NCBI GenBank assembly: GCA_900545555.1 | Contig: UQZI01000001.1 | Location: 28,055 to 92,054 of the forward strand | Origin: an uncultured Collinsella sp. | Lineage (GTDB): Bacteria; Actinomycetota; Coriobacteriia; Coriobacteriales; Coriobacteriaceae | Length of the DNA stretch: 64,000 nt | Direction: 5' to 3' | Part shown: in pieces, positions 41,601 to 49,664 of the stretch | How the letters are laid out: each line of letters begins with the position of its first letter | How positions within the stretch are numbered: position 1 is the stretch's first letter | Notes under the pieces: model-generated | Database searches by the model: none | What the model was told of the DNA's origin: nothing | What the model saw: only the letters and a program-made list of their open reading frames with translations | Program-made: the position numbers and the translations under genes

Positions 41601-44600
41601 TGCGAGCACGAGCGTGCACAACGAAGTCGACGGCAAGGTCGACTTTGGCAAGATCACCTTTACGCTCGACGACCTTAACAAGGCCCTGGGCGAGAAGCCC
41701 GAGAAGCGCGAGCACACCTTTACCTACACCGTGACCGAGTCCGGCGAGGTCGCTGGCGTGACCAACGACGCCAAGCCTTCGCGTACGGTTTCCTTCACCG
41801 TGACCGATGACGGCGAGGGTAATCTGAGGGTGTCTCGCAAGCCGGATGGCAACGTAGCCTTTACGTTCACCAATACCTATGGCGTGACGTCTGTCGAGAC
41901 GCGCGTCACCGACCAGATCACCGCGAAGAAGTCCCTGAGCGGCCGCGACCTCAAGGCCGGCGAGTTCAGCTTCGAGCTCGTCGAGGGCGAGGACAAGAAC
42001 GCCAAGGTCGTCGCCACCGGCAAGAACGCCGCCGATGGCAAGATCACGATGAACGCCGTGAAGTACGACAAGCCCGGCAAGCACACCTACACACTGCGCG
42101 AGGTCAACGGTGGAACCACTAGCAAGGGCATTACCTACAGTGATGCCAAATTCACCATCGAGACGACCATCACCGATAACGGCGACGGCACCCTCAAGGC
42201 CGAGCATGTCCTGAAGGGCACCGAGCCCGCCGAGTTCAAGAACTCCTACAACGTGACCCCGCTCGACGCAGAGCTCGACTTTGACCTGAGCAAGGCCATC
42301 GACGGCCGCGAGTGGACGGATGGGGACGAGTTCAGCTTTACCATTACCGCCCCCGATGGCGCCCCGCTCCCCGATCCTGCGACCGTAACCGTGAGCAAGT
42401 ACGATGCGAAGGACGGCATTGCCGCCATCAAGTTCGGCAAGATTCGCTACACGGCCACCGGAACCTACAAGTACGAGATCCGCGAGAACGCAGGCAGCAC
42501 GGTCGGCATGACGTATGACGCGCATGTCGCAACCGCCGAAGTGACCGTGACCGAGAACGGCGAGGGCAAGCTGACCGCCAATGTCACCAAGAAGGAAAAC
42601 GGACGCTTCACCAACACGTATCGCACTGAGCTTAACTACACCGCGGTCGGCGGCCTCAAGCTCAGCAAGAGCCTCTCCGGACGTCCTATGACCGAGGGTC
42701 AGTTCACGTTTACCGTGACGCCTGCCGACGAGGCTTCGGCCAACGCGCTTGGCCTGCTGCCCGGAGCCAACAACTTCAAGTCCCCTGCGACGGCAGAGGC
42801 AACGGTCGGCCTGATCGACATCCTGGCTGGCCATGAGGTCAAGTTTACGCAGGCTGACGCCGGCAAGACCTTCACGTACACCGTAGCCGAGAAGAATGAC
42901 GGCAAGCCCGGTTACACCTACGACGACGCCGTGCGTACCGTGACGATCGCCGTCGCCGATGACGGTGCCGGTACGCTTACCGCCACGACGACCGTCTCCG
43001 GCGGTCCCGAGGGTACGCATACGACGGTCCACAAGAGCGGTGAGAACAAGGTCGAGAGTGCCCTGGTCCCGTTCCACAACAGCTACAGCGCTACGACCAA
43101 TACGCCTGGTGGTACCGCTGCTCAGGTTGTCGCCACCAAGACCCTGACCGGTCGTCCGATGGCCGACGGCGAGTTCTGGTTCGGCATTGCCTATCAGGGC
43201 GAGCTTGTGGGCTACGAAAACCTCAAGCCCAATATCGGCGGGCATGTGAGCTTTGATGCGCTGCACTACGACACCGAGATGCTTGCCAATCTTGAGGCGG
43301 CTGGGCTTGCCCATCGTACCGACAAGGACGGTAAGCTTGCCTGGACCATTAACTACACGGCCTACGAAGATTTATTCGGGCTGCCGAATGGCGTTTCCGC
43401 TACAACGTGGAGCTTTGGCTTTAAGGTTATCGTCGTCGACAACGGTGACGGTACCCTGACGGCAACGGTCGACTACGGCGGCGTCGAGCCCTTGTTCGAG
43501 AACGTCTACGGCGCCGAAGCCGTCGATGCCGCGCTCACCGGCACTAAGAAGCTCCAAGCTGCCGAGGGCCTGACCCCGGCTGACATCACGGGCAAGTTCA
43601 CCTTTACCGTGACCGCCGACGAGGCTGGTGCTCCGATGCCCGAGCGCACGACCGCAACCAACGACGCGGCTGGCAACGTGGACTTTGGCAAGATCCACTT
43701 TACGCTCGAGGACCTCAACCGCGCTCTGGGCGTGACGGACGATGCGACCGATAAGGCCGAGGCAGACGAAGCTGACGAAGCCGAGGCCGACGAGGCAGAG
43801 GCTGAAGAGGCCGACACCGATGCCAACGCCGACGAGCCCAGCGACGAGCCCGAGCCCGCAGCCCCCACCGCTCCGCGCTCGCACACCTTTACTTACACGG
43901 TGACCGAGTCCGGTAGCGCCCCTGGCGTGACCAACGACACCAACGCCACGCGCAAGGTTTCCTACACCGTGACTGACGACGGTGCCGGACACCTGAGCGT
44001 CGTGCACGAAGGCGACGACGGTGCTGCCTTCACGTTCACCAACACCTACAGCGTGACGCCTACCGATTCTGTTGTGACCGATCAGGTCAAGACGGTCAAG
44101 CGTCTGACCGGACGCGACCTTGCAGTCGGCGAGTTCACGTTTGAGCTGCTCGAGGACGGCGTGGTTGTCGCTAGTGGCGCCAACGACGTCAACGGTAACG
44201 TTACGCTGAGCCCGATCCGCTACGAGGCGCCCGGCACGCACACGTACACGCTGCGCGAGGCTTGCCCCAACGCGCTCGGCCTGTACAAGGGCGTCACCTA
44301 TGACGGTACGACCTACACCGTCGTGACCACCGTCTCGGACAACGGCGATGGCACGTTGACCGCGACGCACAAGCTCGAGGGAACTACCGAGTCGGCTGGC
44401 TTTACCAACAAGTATCACGCCACGCCCACGCAGGTTTCCATCGGTGCCATCAAGGTGCTCGAGGGACGTGAGCTCAAGAAGGACGAGTTTAGCTTTAAGC
44501 TCGTTGGCGAGGACGTAGAGTCTACGGTTACCAACGATGCCGACGGCAAGATCAACTTTGACAAGTTTGAGTACGGCGAGCCCGGTACGCACGTCTACAC

Positions 44601-44949
44601 CATCAGCGAGGTCAAGGGCGACGAGGCCGGTATGACCTACGACAAGTCCGTCTTTACCGCGACCGTCAACGTGGTCGATGACGGCGGGGGCAACCTCAAG
44701 GCGAACGTCGCCTTTACCAAGGGCGACAAGAGCGTCGAGGGTATCGTGTTCAACAACACGTACAAGAAGCCCGAGACGCCCGTGCCGACGCCCAATCCCG
44801 GCACGCCCAAGACCGTGACGAACATCGTCAAGACGGTCAAGGGTTTCCTGCCCACCACGGGTGACCAGCAGGCTGCCGCTCTGCTTATGGCATTCGTCAT
44901 CGCCATGGCCGGCGTCGGAGCCCTGGTCTGGGGTATCCGTAAGCGCTAG
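38611..44949 (+). CDS. giant cell-wall-anchored adhesin: vWA domain plus ten Spy0128-type isopeptide repeats
   Basis: This 2112-residue protein has a signal peptide (about residues 1-32), a von Willebrand A domain with the MIDAS motif DASGS at about 121 and TDGTPT near 257, a beta-rich linker region (about 370-690), ten pilin-type isopeptide repeats (about 700-2055), a Pro-rich stalk and an LPTTG sorting signal at about 2080 with a hydrophobic segment and RKR tail. Each repeat starts with a K-x-L-x-GR strand and ends F-x-N-x-Y, giving the Lys and Asn of the self-formed cross-link, with a Glu in the Y-x-x-x-E strand. Repeats 3 and 8 are close relatives; repeat 8 carries an acidic insert (about 1711-1753). 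No sortase gene is nearby, so a housekeeping sortase probably anchors it. Confidence 0.92.
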   Translation: MSKYTRGLLAVILAVVLVLPAAAFAMLPEANARSSTGMDGPTVSGTVVDPDTSGRWEIWAAGHNGNKVTTQNVGRIWTDKTVKKAGENEASDFVTTLSAMSSTSNSTVTVTTPLDIVMVLDASGSMDDPMGGRDSTKRIDALKSAANSFINTIAKQNEAVEGVNRQHRVAIVKFAGKKSNDIGNNMYRDGGYSYNYTQVMKELTYCSGSNADDLKKNTINQIQPAGATRADYGLELAEGITITSGRKDAKKIIVFFTDGTPTKQNKFDAGVANAAVTAAKNMKDGKATVYTIGIFGGANPGAGIQDLGTDEANKANKFMQAVSSNYPNATAWDTHGTRAENSDYYKSATNAEELKKVFDDISQAITSEPPYPTEIHKGYDETKSGYITFTDELGDFMQVDGFTEVVINGTSFTKASKTVNEETNTDTYEFTDKAKDLLITVQHAGDDNPQKGDIVTVNIPASLIPLSHFKTVDGKLSVDSVKPIQVKYASSVKSAALDNLFTPEKVAGLKNYIEHNTTVDDGAKTVSFYANKWSGGALGDTVATFEPADTNRYYYFQKQTPIYTDKECTQPAKNSLADTGTYYYKDKFEEQGENGEAKPATAVIEFIGGDAAKFDGAIVPDENGNLVFTVGTARLAFIDELHTTKESVGGNKTDTATDVLNPKWNNISAKATATHVNSYLGNNGKISYKYDMTPVTVDTKDTKAGFDLTKVLEGRDWTKEDTFEFGLTSENGAPIPESATAPVTASVTKDDLDDKGKAVIDFGTIKYTEPGTYVYRVSEKNAGTTVDGIAYSKNVAEVTVTVTPNKRGELSAAVKVTWSEADETEFKNVYTAEPVESSVTDKIDVTKSLTGRDLTVGEFSFELREIKDEDSELIETVKNAADGKVTFSAIKYTEIGQHTYKLHEVKGNAGGIDYDDAVYTIVTTIADNGKGQLVATHELKDAKDVKSIEFKNAYTTNATEASLAGIKNLQVDDALTPADITGKFTFTVTGEEGAPMPASTSVHNEVDGKVDFGKITFTLDDLNKALGEKPEKREHTFTYTVTESGEVAGVTNDAKPSRTVSFTVTDDGEGNLRVSRKPDGNVAFTFTNTYGVTSVETRVTDQITAKKSLSGRDLKAGEFSFELVEGEDKNAKVVATGKNAADGKITMNAVKYDKPGKHTYTLREVNGGTTSKGITYSDAKFTIETTITDNGDGTLKAEHVLKGTEPAEFKNSYNVTPLDAELDFDLSKAIDGREWTDGDEFSFTITAPDGAPLPDPATVTVSKYDAKDGIAAIKFGKIRYTATGTYKYEIRENAGSTVGMTYDAHVATAEVTVTENGEGKLTANVTKKENGRFTNTYRTELNYTAVGGLKLSKSLSGRPMTEGQFTFTVTPADEASANALGLLPGANNFKSPATAEATVGLIDILAGHEVKFTQADAGKTFTYTVAEKNDGKPGYTYDDAVRTVTIAVADDGAGTLTATTTVSGGPEGTHTTVHKSGENKVESALVPFHNSYSATTNTPGGTAAQVVATKTLTGRPMADGEFWFGIAYQGELVGYENLKPNIGGHVSFDALHYDTEMLANLEAAGLAHRTDKDGKLAWTINYTAYEDLFGLPNGVSATTWSFGFKVIVVDNGDGTLTATVDYGGVEPLFENVYGAEAVDAALTGTKKLQAAEGLTPADITGKFTFTVTADEAGAPMPERTTATNDAAGNVDFGKIHFTLEDLNRALGVTDDATDKAEADEADEAEADEAEAEEADTDANADEPSDEPEPAAPTAPRSHTFTYTVTESGSAPGVTNDTNATRKVSYTVTDDGAGHLSVVHEGDDGAAFTFTNTYSVTPTDSVVTDQVKTVKRLTGRDLAVGEFTFELLEDGVVVASGANDVNGNVTLSPIRYEAPGTHTYTLREACPNALGLYKGVTYDGTTYTVVTTVSDNGDGTLTATHKLEGTTESAGFTNKYHATPTQVSIGAIKVLEGRELKKDEFSFKLVGEDVESTVTNDADGKINFDKFEYGEPGTHVYTISEVKGDEAGMTYDKSVFTATVNVVDDGGGNLKANVAFTKGDKSVEGIVFNNTYKKPETPVPTPNPGTPKTVTNIVKTVKGFLPTTGDQQAAALLMAFVIAMAGVGALVWGIRKR

Positions 44950-44966
44950 GCACGCTGGCAGCGCCC

Positions 44967-45068
44967 GGGGCCAAAAGGCCCCAGGCGGCCGGCGGGAAGC
45001 CAGAACATAGCCCCCACCCCCACCCCCAGCCGCCACGGAGACGTCTCCCTTCTCCGTGGCGGCACTTT
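44967..45068 (+). terminator. two hairpins after the adhesin gene
   Basis: GGGGCC-AAAA-GGCCCC (44967-44982) and a 12-bp stem CCGCCACGGAGA/TCTCCGTGGCGG (45030-45062) followed by CACTTTTG. The second is the likelier terminator. The 608-bp gap 44950-45557 holds these hairpins and elements B2, C3 and A3. Confidence 0.7.
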
Positions 45069-45090
45069 TGTGCGCAGGGGAGGAAGGGCC

Positions 45091-45250
45091 GCCACGAAAT
45101 CGGCCCATCTACTACGTTTATCCCCTTACCCCCAACCATGCCAAAAAACGCGAAAACAAAACCGCAGGTAGAACGCCTGCGGTTTTGTTCAAAACGAAGG
45201 CATGGTCAGGGGTATCGAGTCAAACGTAGTAGATGGGCCGATTTCGTGGT
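45091..45250. repeat. foldback element B, copy 2
   Basis: Arms CCACGAAATCGGCCCATCTA (from 45092) and TAGATGGGCCGATTTCGTGG (to 45249) are exact complements, extended by CTACGTTT/AAACGTAG. Middle stem CCATGCC/GGCATGG; inner stem AACAAAACCGCAGG/CCTGCGGTTTTGTT. Confidence 0.9.
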
Positions 45251-45257
45251 TGGCGCC

Positions 45258-45302
45258 GCCAAATGATCCCCCGGGGACGGAGGAAAACGGATCATTTTTG
45301 GC
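45258..45302 (-). repeat. palindrome family C, copy 3
   Basis: GCCAAATGATCC, CCCGGGGACGGAGGAAAAC, GGATCATTTTTGGC. The orientation of the core is opposite to copies 1 and 2 near 23 kb. Confidence 0.8.
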
Positions 45303-45338
45303 CCCACGCGGCTGGTGGATGCGTTCGCGCAGGACCGT

Positions 45339-45503
45339 TCAAACAAAACTATGCCGGTTTACGGGGCTGAGTCACGAGTCCCCAACCATGCCGATATTCG
45401 TGAAAATAAAACTGCAGGTAGACGAGCCGTCATTTTGCAGAAAACGCGGGTATGGATGGGGGTCCTGAGTTTAGCCCCGTAAACCGGCTTAGTTTTGAAA
45501 TGG
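45339..45503. repeat. foldback element A, copy 3
   Basis: Ends AAAACTATGCCGGTTTACGG and CCGTAAACCGGCTTAGTTTT (one mismatch). Middle stem CCCCAACCATGCC against GGGTATGGATGGGGG; the inner stem (AAACTGCAGGTAG) has decayed on its right side. Confidence 0.85.
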
Positions 45504-45557
45504 CATTAAATCGATGGCAGCCATTTTGCTATGCCAAAGCGGTCGGCCGTTGGGTAA

Positions 45558-46187
45558 TTACCCTCGCAGGTAGGCGATGGCGATTTGCGTACGGTTGCGC
45601 AGGCCCATTTTGGCCAGGATCGAGCTGATGTGGTTGCGCACCGTGCCTTCTCCCATATAAGCCGTGGCGGCAATCTCCTTGTTATCGAGGCCGCGGGCGA
45701 TGAGCTCGGCGACTTCGAACTCGCGGTCGGTCAGACCGGCAAAGGCCGCGGGCCGGCGAGTCGCACCGGCCTCAGCGTTCGCCCCATCAAAATCGACATC
45801 TTCGATCGCCTTGCCCTCGAGCACGCGTTTGCCATCCATGACCTGCGCCAACGCTGGCGGAATGGCGGCGACATCGGTCTTGATCAGGTAACCGCGGGCG
45901 CCCAGCTTGAGCGCCGACACAATGTACTCGTCATCCGAGAATGTCGTCAGAAACACCACGCGTGCCGCGGGGTCGTGCTCAAGGATCTCGCGCGCCGCCG
46001 AAAGGCCGTCGCGCCCCGGCATCTGAATGTCGAGCAGCGCGATATCGGGTGCGAGTTCGGCGTAGAGTGCCACCGCGTCGTTGCCGTCGGCTCCGGTGCC
46101 CACTACCTCGATCTGCGTTTGGGCGCCCAGGATAATCTTGAGCGAATCGACCACTAGGCGGTCGTCGTCGACAACGATGAGCCTCAT
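45558..46187 (-). CDS. NarL/LuxR-type response regulator
   Basis: The 209-residue protein has a receiver domain (residues 1-about 120) with acidic pocket D7-D9, phosphoacceptor D53 in DIALLDIQMPG, T in VVFLTTFSD and Lys in GYLIKTD, and a C-terminal LuxR HTH (LTDREFEVAELIARGLDNKEIAATAYMGEGTVRNHISSILAKMG). It is a DNA-binding regulator paired with the histidine kinase whose gene overlaps by 4 bases. The divergent ABC exporter at 47529 is a plausible target (inference from position). Confidence 0.93.
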   Translation of the reverse strand: MRLIVVDDDRLVVDSLKIILGAQTQIEVVGTGADGNDAVALYAELAPDIALLDIQMPGRDGLSAAREILEHDPAARVVFLTTFSDDEYIVSALKLGARGYLIKTDVAAIPPALAQVMDGKRVLEGKAIEDVDFDGANAEAGATRRPAAFAGLTDREFEVAELIARGLDNKEIAATAYMGEGTVRNHISSILAKMGLRNRTQIAIAYLRG

Positions 46188-47329
46188 CGGCCCTCATCTC
46201 CTTGCTGTTTGGGAACGGTGGCGAACACACGCCAGCCGCCGGCACCGGCGCGCGGACCGGCGGTGAAGGTGCCGCCAAGCGCCTCGACGCGCTCGCGCAT
46301 GGAGCCGAGCCCCATGCCTTCTGCGACGTTGCTGCTGCTCGCCGGGGTCGCGTCCGCGCCATTATCGGTAACGATGAGCTGGTAAAACGACGGATGCTCC
46401 ATGCACCGCACGGTAACGGCATTGGCATGGGCGTGGCGCATGGCGTTGGAAAGCGCCTCGCGAAGGACCGCCGCAAAGCAGTTGGCGACATTTGCGGGCG
46501 CATGTTCGGTCATAACTTCAAGCTCAATCTGCGGGCCGCCGTCCGAGCGCGCGCCTTCAACAATGCGTTCGAGCTGCACGGAAAGGTCGACAGCGTTGTC
46601 GTTGAGCGCATGGACGCTAGTACGCACAAGTTGGAGCGCCTCGTCAACCGTGCGTTTGACGTCGGCGAAATCGGCGGCGACGCCGGGCTCGTCGGCGTGG
46701 ATCACGCGCAGGGCTTCGGCTTGTAGCGAGGCACGCGTGAGCTGGTGTCCGACGTTATCGTGGATCTCGCGCGCGATGCGGGCGCGTTCGGCGAGCGTCG
46801 CGAGCTCGACTTCGTAGTCCTGGCGGTCGGCAAGATCGCGGTTGCGCGCTTCGAGCGCGAGGGCTCGTTCCTGCAGCTCGTCGCGGGTACGGCGCATGCG
46901 TTCCTGTTCGCGCTCCAGCTGCGCGGTGCGCAGTGACAGCAACGTGGCGGCGACCGAAAGAATGGCGGTTAGCAGCAGCGTTCGGGTGGTGAGCGCGCCG
47001 CCGCGAAGGTCCGCGACGAGCGCACAGGCAAAGACAGCACCGACACCCAACGCGATCCAGGCGTGCTCACGGCGCACGCGCCGCGCGATGTCATAGAGGG
47101 CGAGAGGCGCAAACGGCATAAACGGCGGCACGAAGACAGCCGCGATGATGTAAGCGTAGCTCACGGCCTCGCTCGCACGGCGGGCGCGATTTCCCTGTGC
47201 GACCTCGGCCAGTGAGGTGGCAATAACGCCCAGGCAAAACGCCGCGACTAAGCGAGCGTCCACAGCAAGGCCTGTGGCGGCTGCGATGCAGCACGCCAGC
47301 ACAATCGATTTGTCGAAAAGCCTGTTCAT
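46184..47329 (-). CDS. sensor histidine kinase, HisKA_3 (NarX/DesK-like) type
   Basis: This 381-residue protein has about five or six membrane segments in residues 8-140, a coiled coil (about 145-185, LEREQERMRRTRDELQERALALEARNR), a dimerisation domain with the phosphoacceptor H190 in REIHDNVGHQLT, and a HATPase with LREALSNAMRHAHA, VTDNGAD and GMGLGSMRERVEALGG. There is little extracellular sequence, so it likely senses within the membrane like DesK or LiaS. The start at 47329 lacks a strong ribosome-binding site. It is cotranscribed with the response regulator. Confidence 0.9.
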   Translation of the reverse strand: MNRLFDKSIVLACCIAAATGLAVDARLVAAFCLGVIATSLAEVAQGNRARRASEAVSYAYIIAAVFVPPFMPFAPLALYDIARRVRREHAWIALGVGAVFACALVADLRGGALTTRTLLLTAILSVAATLLSLRTAQLEREQERMRRTRDELQERALALEARNRDLADRQDYEVELATLAERARIAREIHDNVGHQLTRASLQAEALRVIHADEPGVAADFADVKRTVDEALQLVRTSVHALNDNAVDLSVQLERIVEGARSDGGPQIELEVMTEHAPANVANCFAAVLREALSNAMRHAHANAVTVRCMEHPSFYQLIVTDNGADATPASSSNVAEGMGLGSMRERVEALGGTFTAGPRAGAGGWRVFATVPKQQGDEGR

Positions 47330-47528
47330 ACGGGTATTGTACGCGATGCCGCGCGTGGTGGAGGGGCCGCCTGCGCAACCGTGACATTTCTCCCGCGCGG
47401 CAAAGCGGGGGCGTCGGCAGGCCGTACGACCAAGACCTCCGCACTCGTGACAAAGCTCACTGGTGCGCGCCGCCCGCTCCTGCGATGATGCAATCGTACC
47501 GGGCCACGACCAACAGAAGGGCCGCCTC

Positions 47529-48467
47529 ATGACAGACATCGTCCACGTCGAAAACCTCGTCAAGCGCTACGACGATCTTATTGCGCTCGACCACTTTAAC
47601 CTGAACATCGCCCCCGGCGAGATTTTTGGCCTGCTGGGCCCCAACGGCTCGGGCAAGACCACGTCCATCAACTGCATCCTGCAGCTGCTCGCCTACGACA
47701 AGGGCACCATCGAGCTGTTCGGCGAGCGCATGACGCCCGCCCGCTACGACCTCAAGCGCCGCATCGGTGTGGTGCCGCAGCAGGTGGCGGTGTTCGACGA
47801 GCTCACCGTGCGCGAGAACATCGACTATTTCTGCAGTCTCTACGTCAACGACCGCAAGCGCCGCCGCGCGCTGGTGGACGAGGCGATCGACTTTGTCGGC
47901 CTGGGCGACTTTACCAAGTTCCGCCCCGGCAAGCTCTCGGGCGGCCTGACGCGTCGTCTCAACATTGCCTGCGGCATCGCGCACAAGCCCGAGCTCATCT
48001 TTTTTGACGAACCCACGGTGGCGGTCGACCCGCAAAGCCGCAACGCCATCCTGGAGGGCATCTGCCGCCTGCGCGACGAGGGCGCCACGGTGGTGTATAC
48101 CAGCCATTACATGGAGGAAGTCGAGCAGATCTGCAGCCGCATCATGATCATGGACGGCGGCCGCGTGCTGGCGCAGGGCACTAACGACGAGCTCAAGCGC
48201 ATGATTCAGATGGGCGAGAAGATTGTAATCGAGGTCGGCGAGGTTCCGAGTGCGGCGCTCGGTGCCGTCGCAAGCCTGCCGCACGTTCTGGACCTTTCGG
48301 CAACGGCGGGACAGCTCACGTTTTCGTGCGAAGCGAGCCCGCACAACCTGACGGACATTCTCGATGCGCTGCGCTCGCATGACGTGCCGCTCGGCCGCAT
48401 CTATTCCGAACCGCCGACCCTCAACGACGTGTTCCTCGAGATCACCGGCCGCGAGCTGCGCGACTAG
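47529..48467 (+). CDS. ABC exporter ATPase (CcmA/DrrA type)
   Basis: The 312-residue protein has Walker A GPNGSGKTT at about 37-45, Q-loop VVPQQVAVFDELTVREN, signature LSGGLTRRLNIACGIAHKPELIFFDEPTVAVDP (L instead of Q after LSGG, common in this subfamily) and H-loop TSHYMEEVEQIC. The C-terminal 90 residues are the DrrA-type extension. It drives the two ABC-2 permeases that follow. AGAAGGG lies before ATG 47529. The divergent two-component genes may control it. Confidence 0.9.
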   Translation: MTDIVHVENLVKRYDDLIALDHFNLNIAPGEIFGLLGPNGSGKTTSINCILQLLAYDKGTIELFGERMTPARYDLKRRIGVVPQQVAVFDELTVRENIDYFCSLYVNDRKRRRALVDEAIDFVGLGDFTKFRPGKLSGGLTRRLNIACGIAHKPELIFFDEPTVAVDPQSRNAILEGICRLRDEGATVVYTSHYMEEVEQICSRIMIMDGGRVLAQGTNDELKRMIQMGEKIVIEVGEVPSAALGAVASLPHVLDLSATAGQLTFSCEASPHNLTDILDALRSHDVPLGRIYSEPPTLNDVFLEITGRELRD

Positions 48468-48476
48468 GGGGCGGCC

Positions 48477-49664
48477 ATGTTCAACACCATCATCACCACG
48501 GTCAAGACGCTGCTGCGCCGGCCGAGCACGTGGGTCTGGGGCGCTCTCTTTCCTATCGCGCTTTCCACGATGTTCATGTTTATGTTTGCGAACCTCAGCT
48601 CCGACGGCACGGTCGACCCGGTGCCGGTTGCCGTCGTGGCGGACGAGGCCTGGGATGCCTCGACCTTTAAGGATGTGGCAGCTTCGCTTGCCAAGGCAGG
48701 CGACGATCAGCTGCTCGATGTGAGCGAGTACGAAGACTTGGCTGTCGCGCGCAAAGCGCTCAAGGCCGGCGAGGTCGCGGGCATCTATACGGTTGATGCC
48801 GCGGGCACGCCCAGGCTCACGCTGCTGTCGAGTTACGACAGCTCGCGCGCCTCGTCGGTGCTCACCGACCGCAGCATCCTTGAAACGGTGGCAAGCTCGT
48901 ATACGCAAAATGTCGAGCTCATGCGCCAGATTGCCCAGGACAACCCGGCGGTGCTCGCCGATCCGGCGGCGGTTGCGCACGCCCTGTCGCTCGAGGGCGG
49001 AACCCGCCGCGTGAGCCTGACTCGTGCCACGCCCGATGGCACGGTCATCTACTACTACGCGCTCTTTGGCCTGGTCGCGATGATGTCTGCCGAGTTTGCC
49101 GCCTTGAGCGTCGTCGATTTGCAGCCTAATCTGTCGGGCCTTGGCGCGCGCCGCTGCGTGGGCGGTCTTTCCAAGACGGCGTCGCTGGCCGGCATTTTTG
49201 TCGGCTCGTGGCTGGTTTCCTTTGCATCGATGGCGGTTGCGATCGGCTACGTGCGCCTGGTCGTGGGCGTCGACTTTGGCGGGCGCGAGGGGTTGTGCCT
49301 GCTGGGCGGGGCTGCATCCGCGCTTGCCGCCACGGGCCTGGGGCTTTTTGTGGGCACGCTTCCCGTTAAGGGCGGCAAGGCATCCAAGTCGGGCATCCTC
49401 ACGGGCTTTGCCACCACGTGCGCCCTGTTCGCCGGCCTCTACGGCGAGCCGGCGATGGCGCTTGCCGACGACGTCGCCCGCGCTTGTCCGGTCGAGTGCT
49501 GGCTCAACCCCGTCAAGCTCATCTGCGACATGTTCAATCGCCTGTATTTCTTTGAGGACCTGGGGCCCTTCGCTGTTCGCGCCGGCGCGCTCGTCCTGAT
49601 GGCCCTGGTGTTTGTCGCCGCCGCTACGCTGATCTTTGGAAGGAGCCGCTATGAGCACCTTTAA
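48477..49664 (+). CDS. ABC-2 type permease 1
   Basis: This 395-residue protein has one N-terminal membrane helix (WGALFPIALSTMFMFMFANL), a large extracytoplasmic domain (about residues 45-190) and a C-terminal block of five helices starting YYYALFGLVAMMSAEFAAL. This is the ABC-2/YhaP-like exporter layout. The substrate is unknown; drug, lipid or peptide export are typical. It overlaps the next permease by 14 bp, suggesting translational coupling. Confidence 0.85.
   Translation: MFNTIITTVKTLLRRPSTWVWGALFPIALSTMFMFMFANLSSDGTVDPVPVAVVADEAWDASTFKDVAASLAKAGDDQLLDVSEYEDLAVARKALKAGEVAGIYTVDAAGTPRLTLLSSYDSSRASSVLTDRSILETVASSYTQNVELMRQIAQDNPAVLADPAAVAHALSLEGGTRRVSLTRATPDGTVIYYYALFGLVAMMSAEFAALSVVDLQPNLSGLGARRCVGGLSKTASLAGIFVGSWLVSFASMAVAIGYVRLVVGVDFGGREGLCLLGGAASALAATGLGLFVGTLPVKGGKASKSGILTGFATTCALFAGLYGEPAMALADDVARACPVECWLNPVKLICDMFNRLYFFEDLGPFAVRAGALVLMALVFVAAATLIFGRSRYEHL

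Noticed and set aside
39529..43314. 1261-codon open frame antisense to the adhesin
   Set aside because: It is a by-product of GC-rich codon use and of the repeats in the adhesin. The plus-strand frame has a ribosome-binding site, signal peptide, domains and sorting signal; the antisense product shows no recognisable domain.
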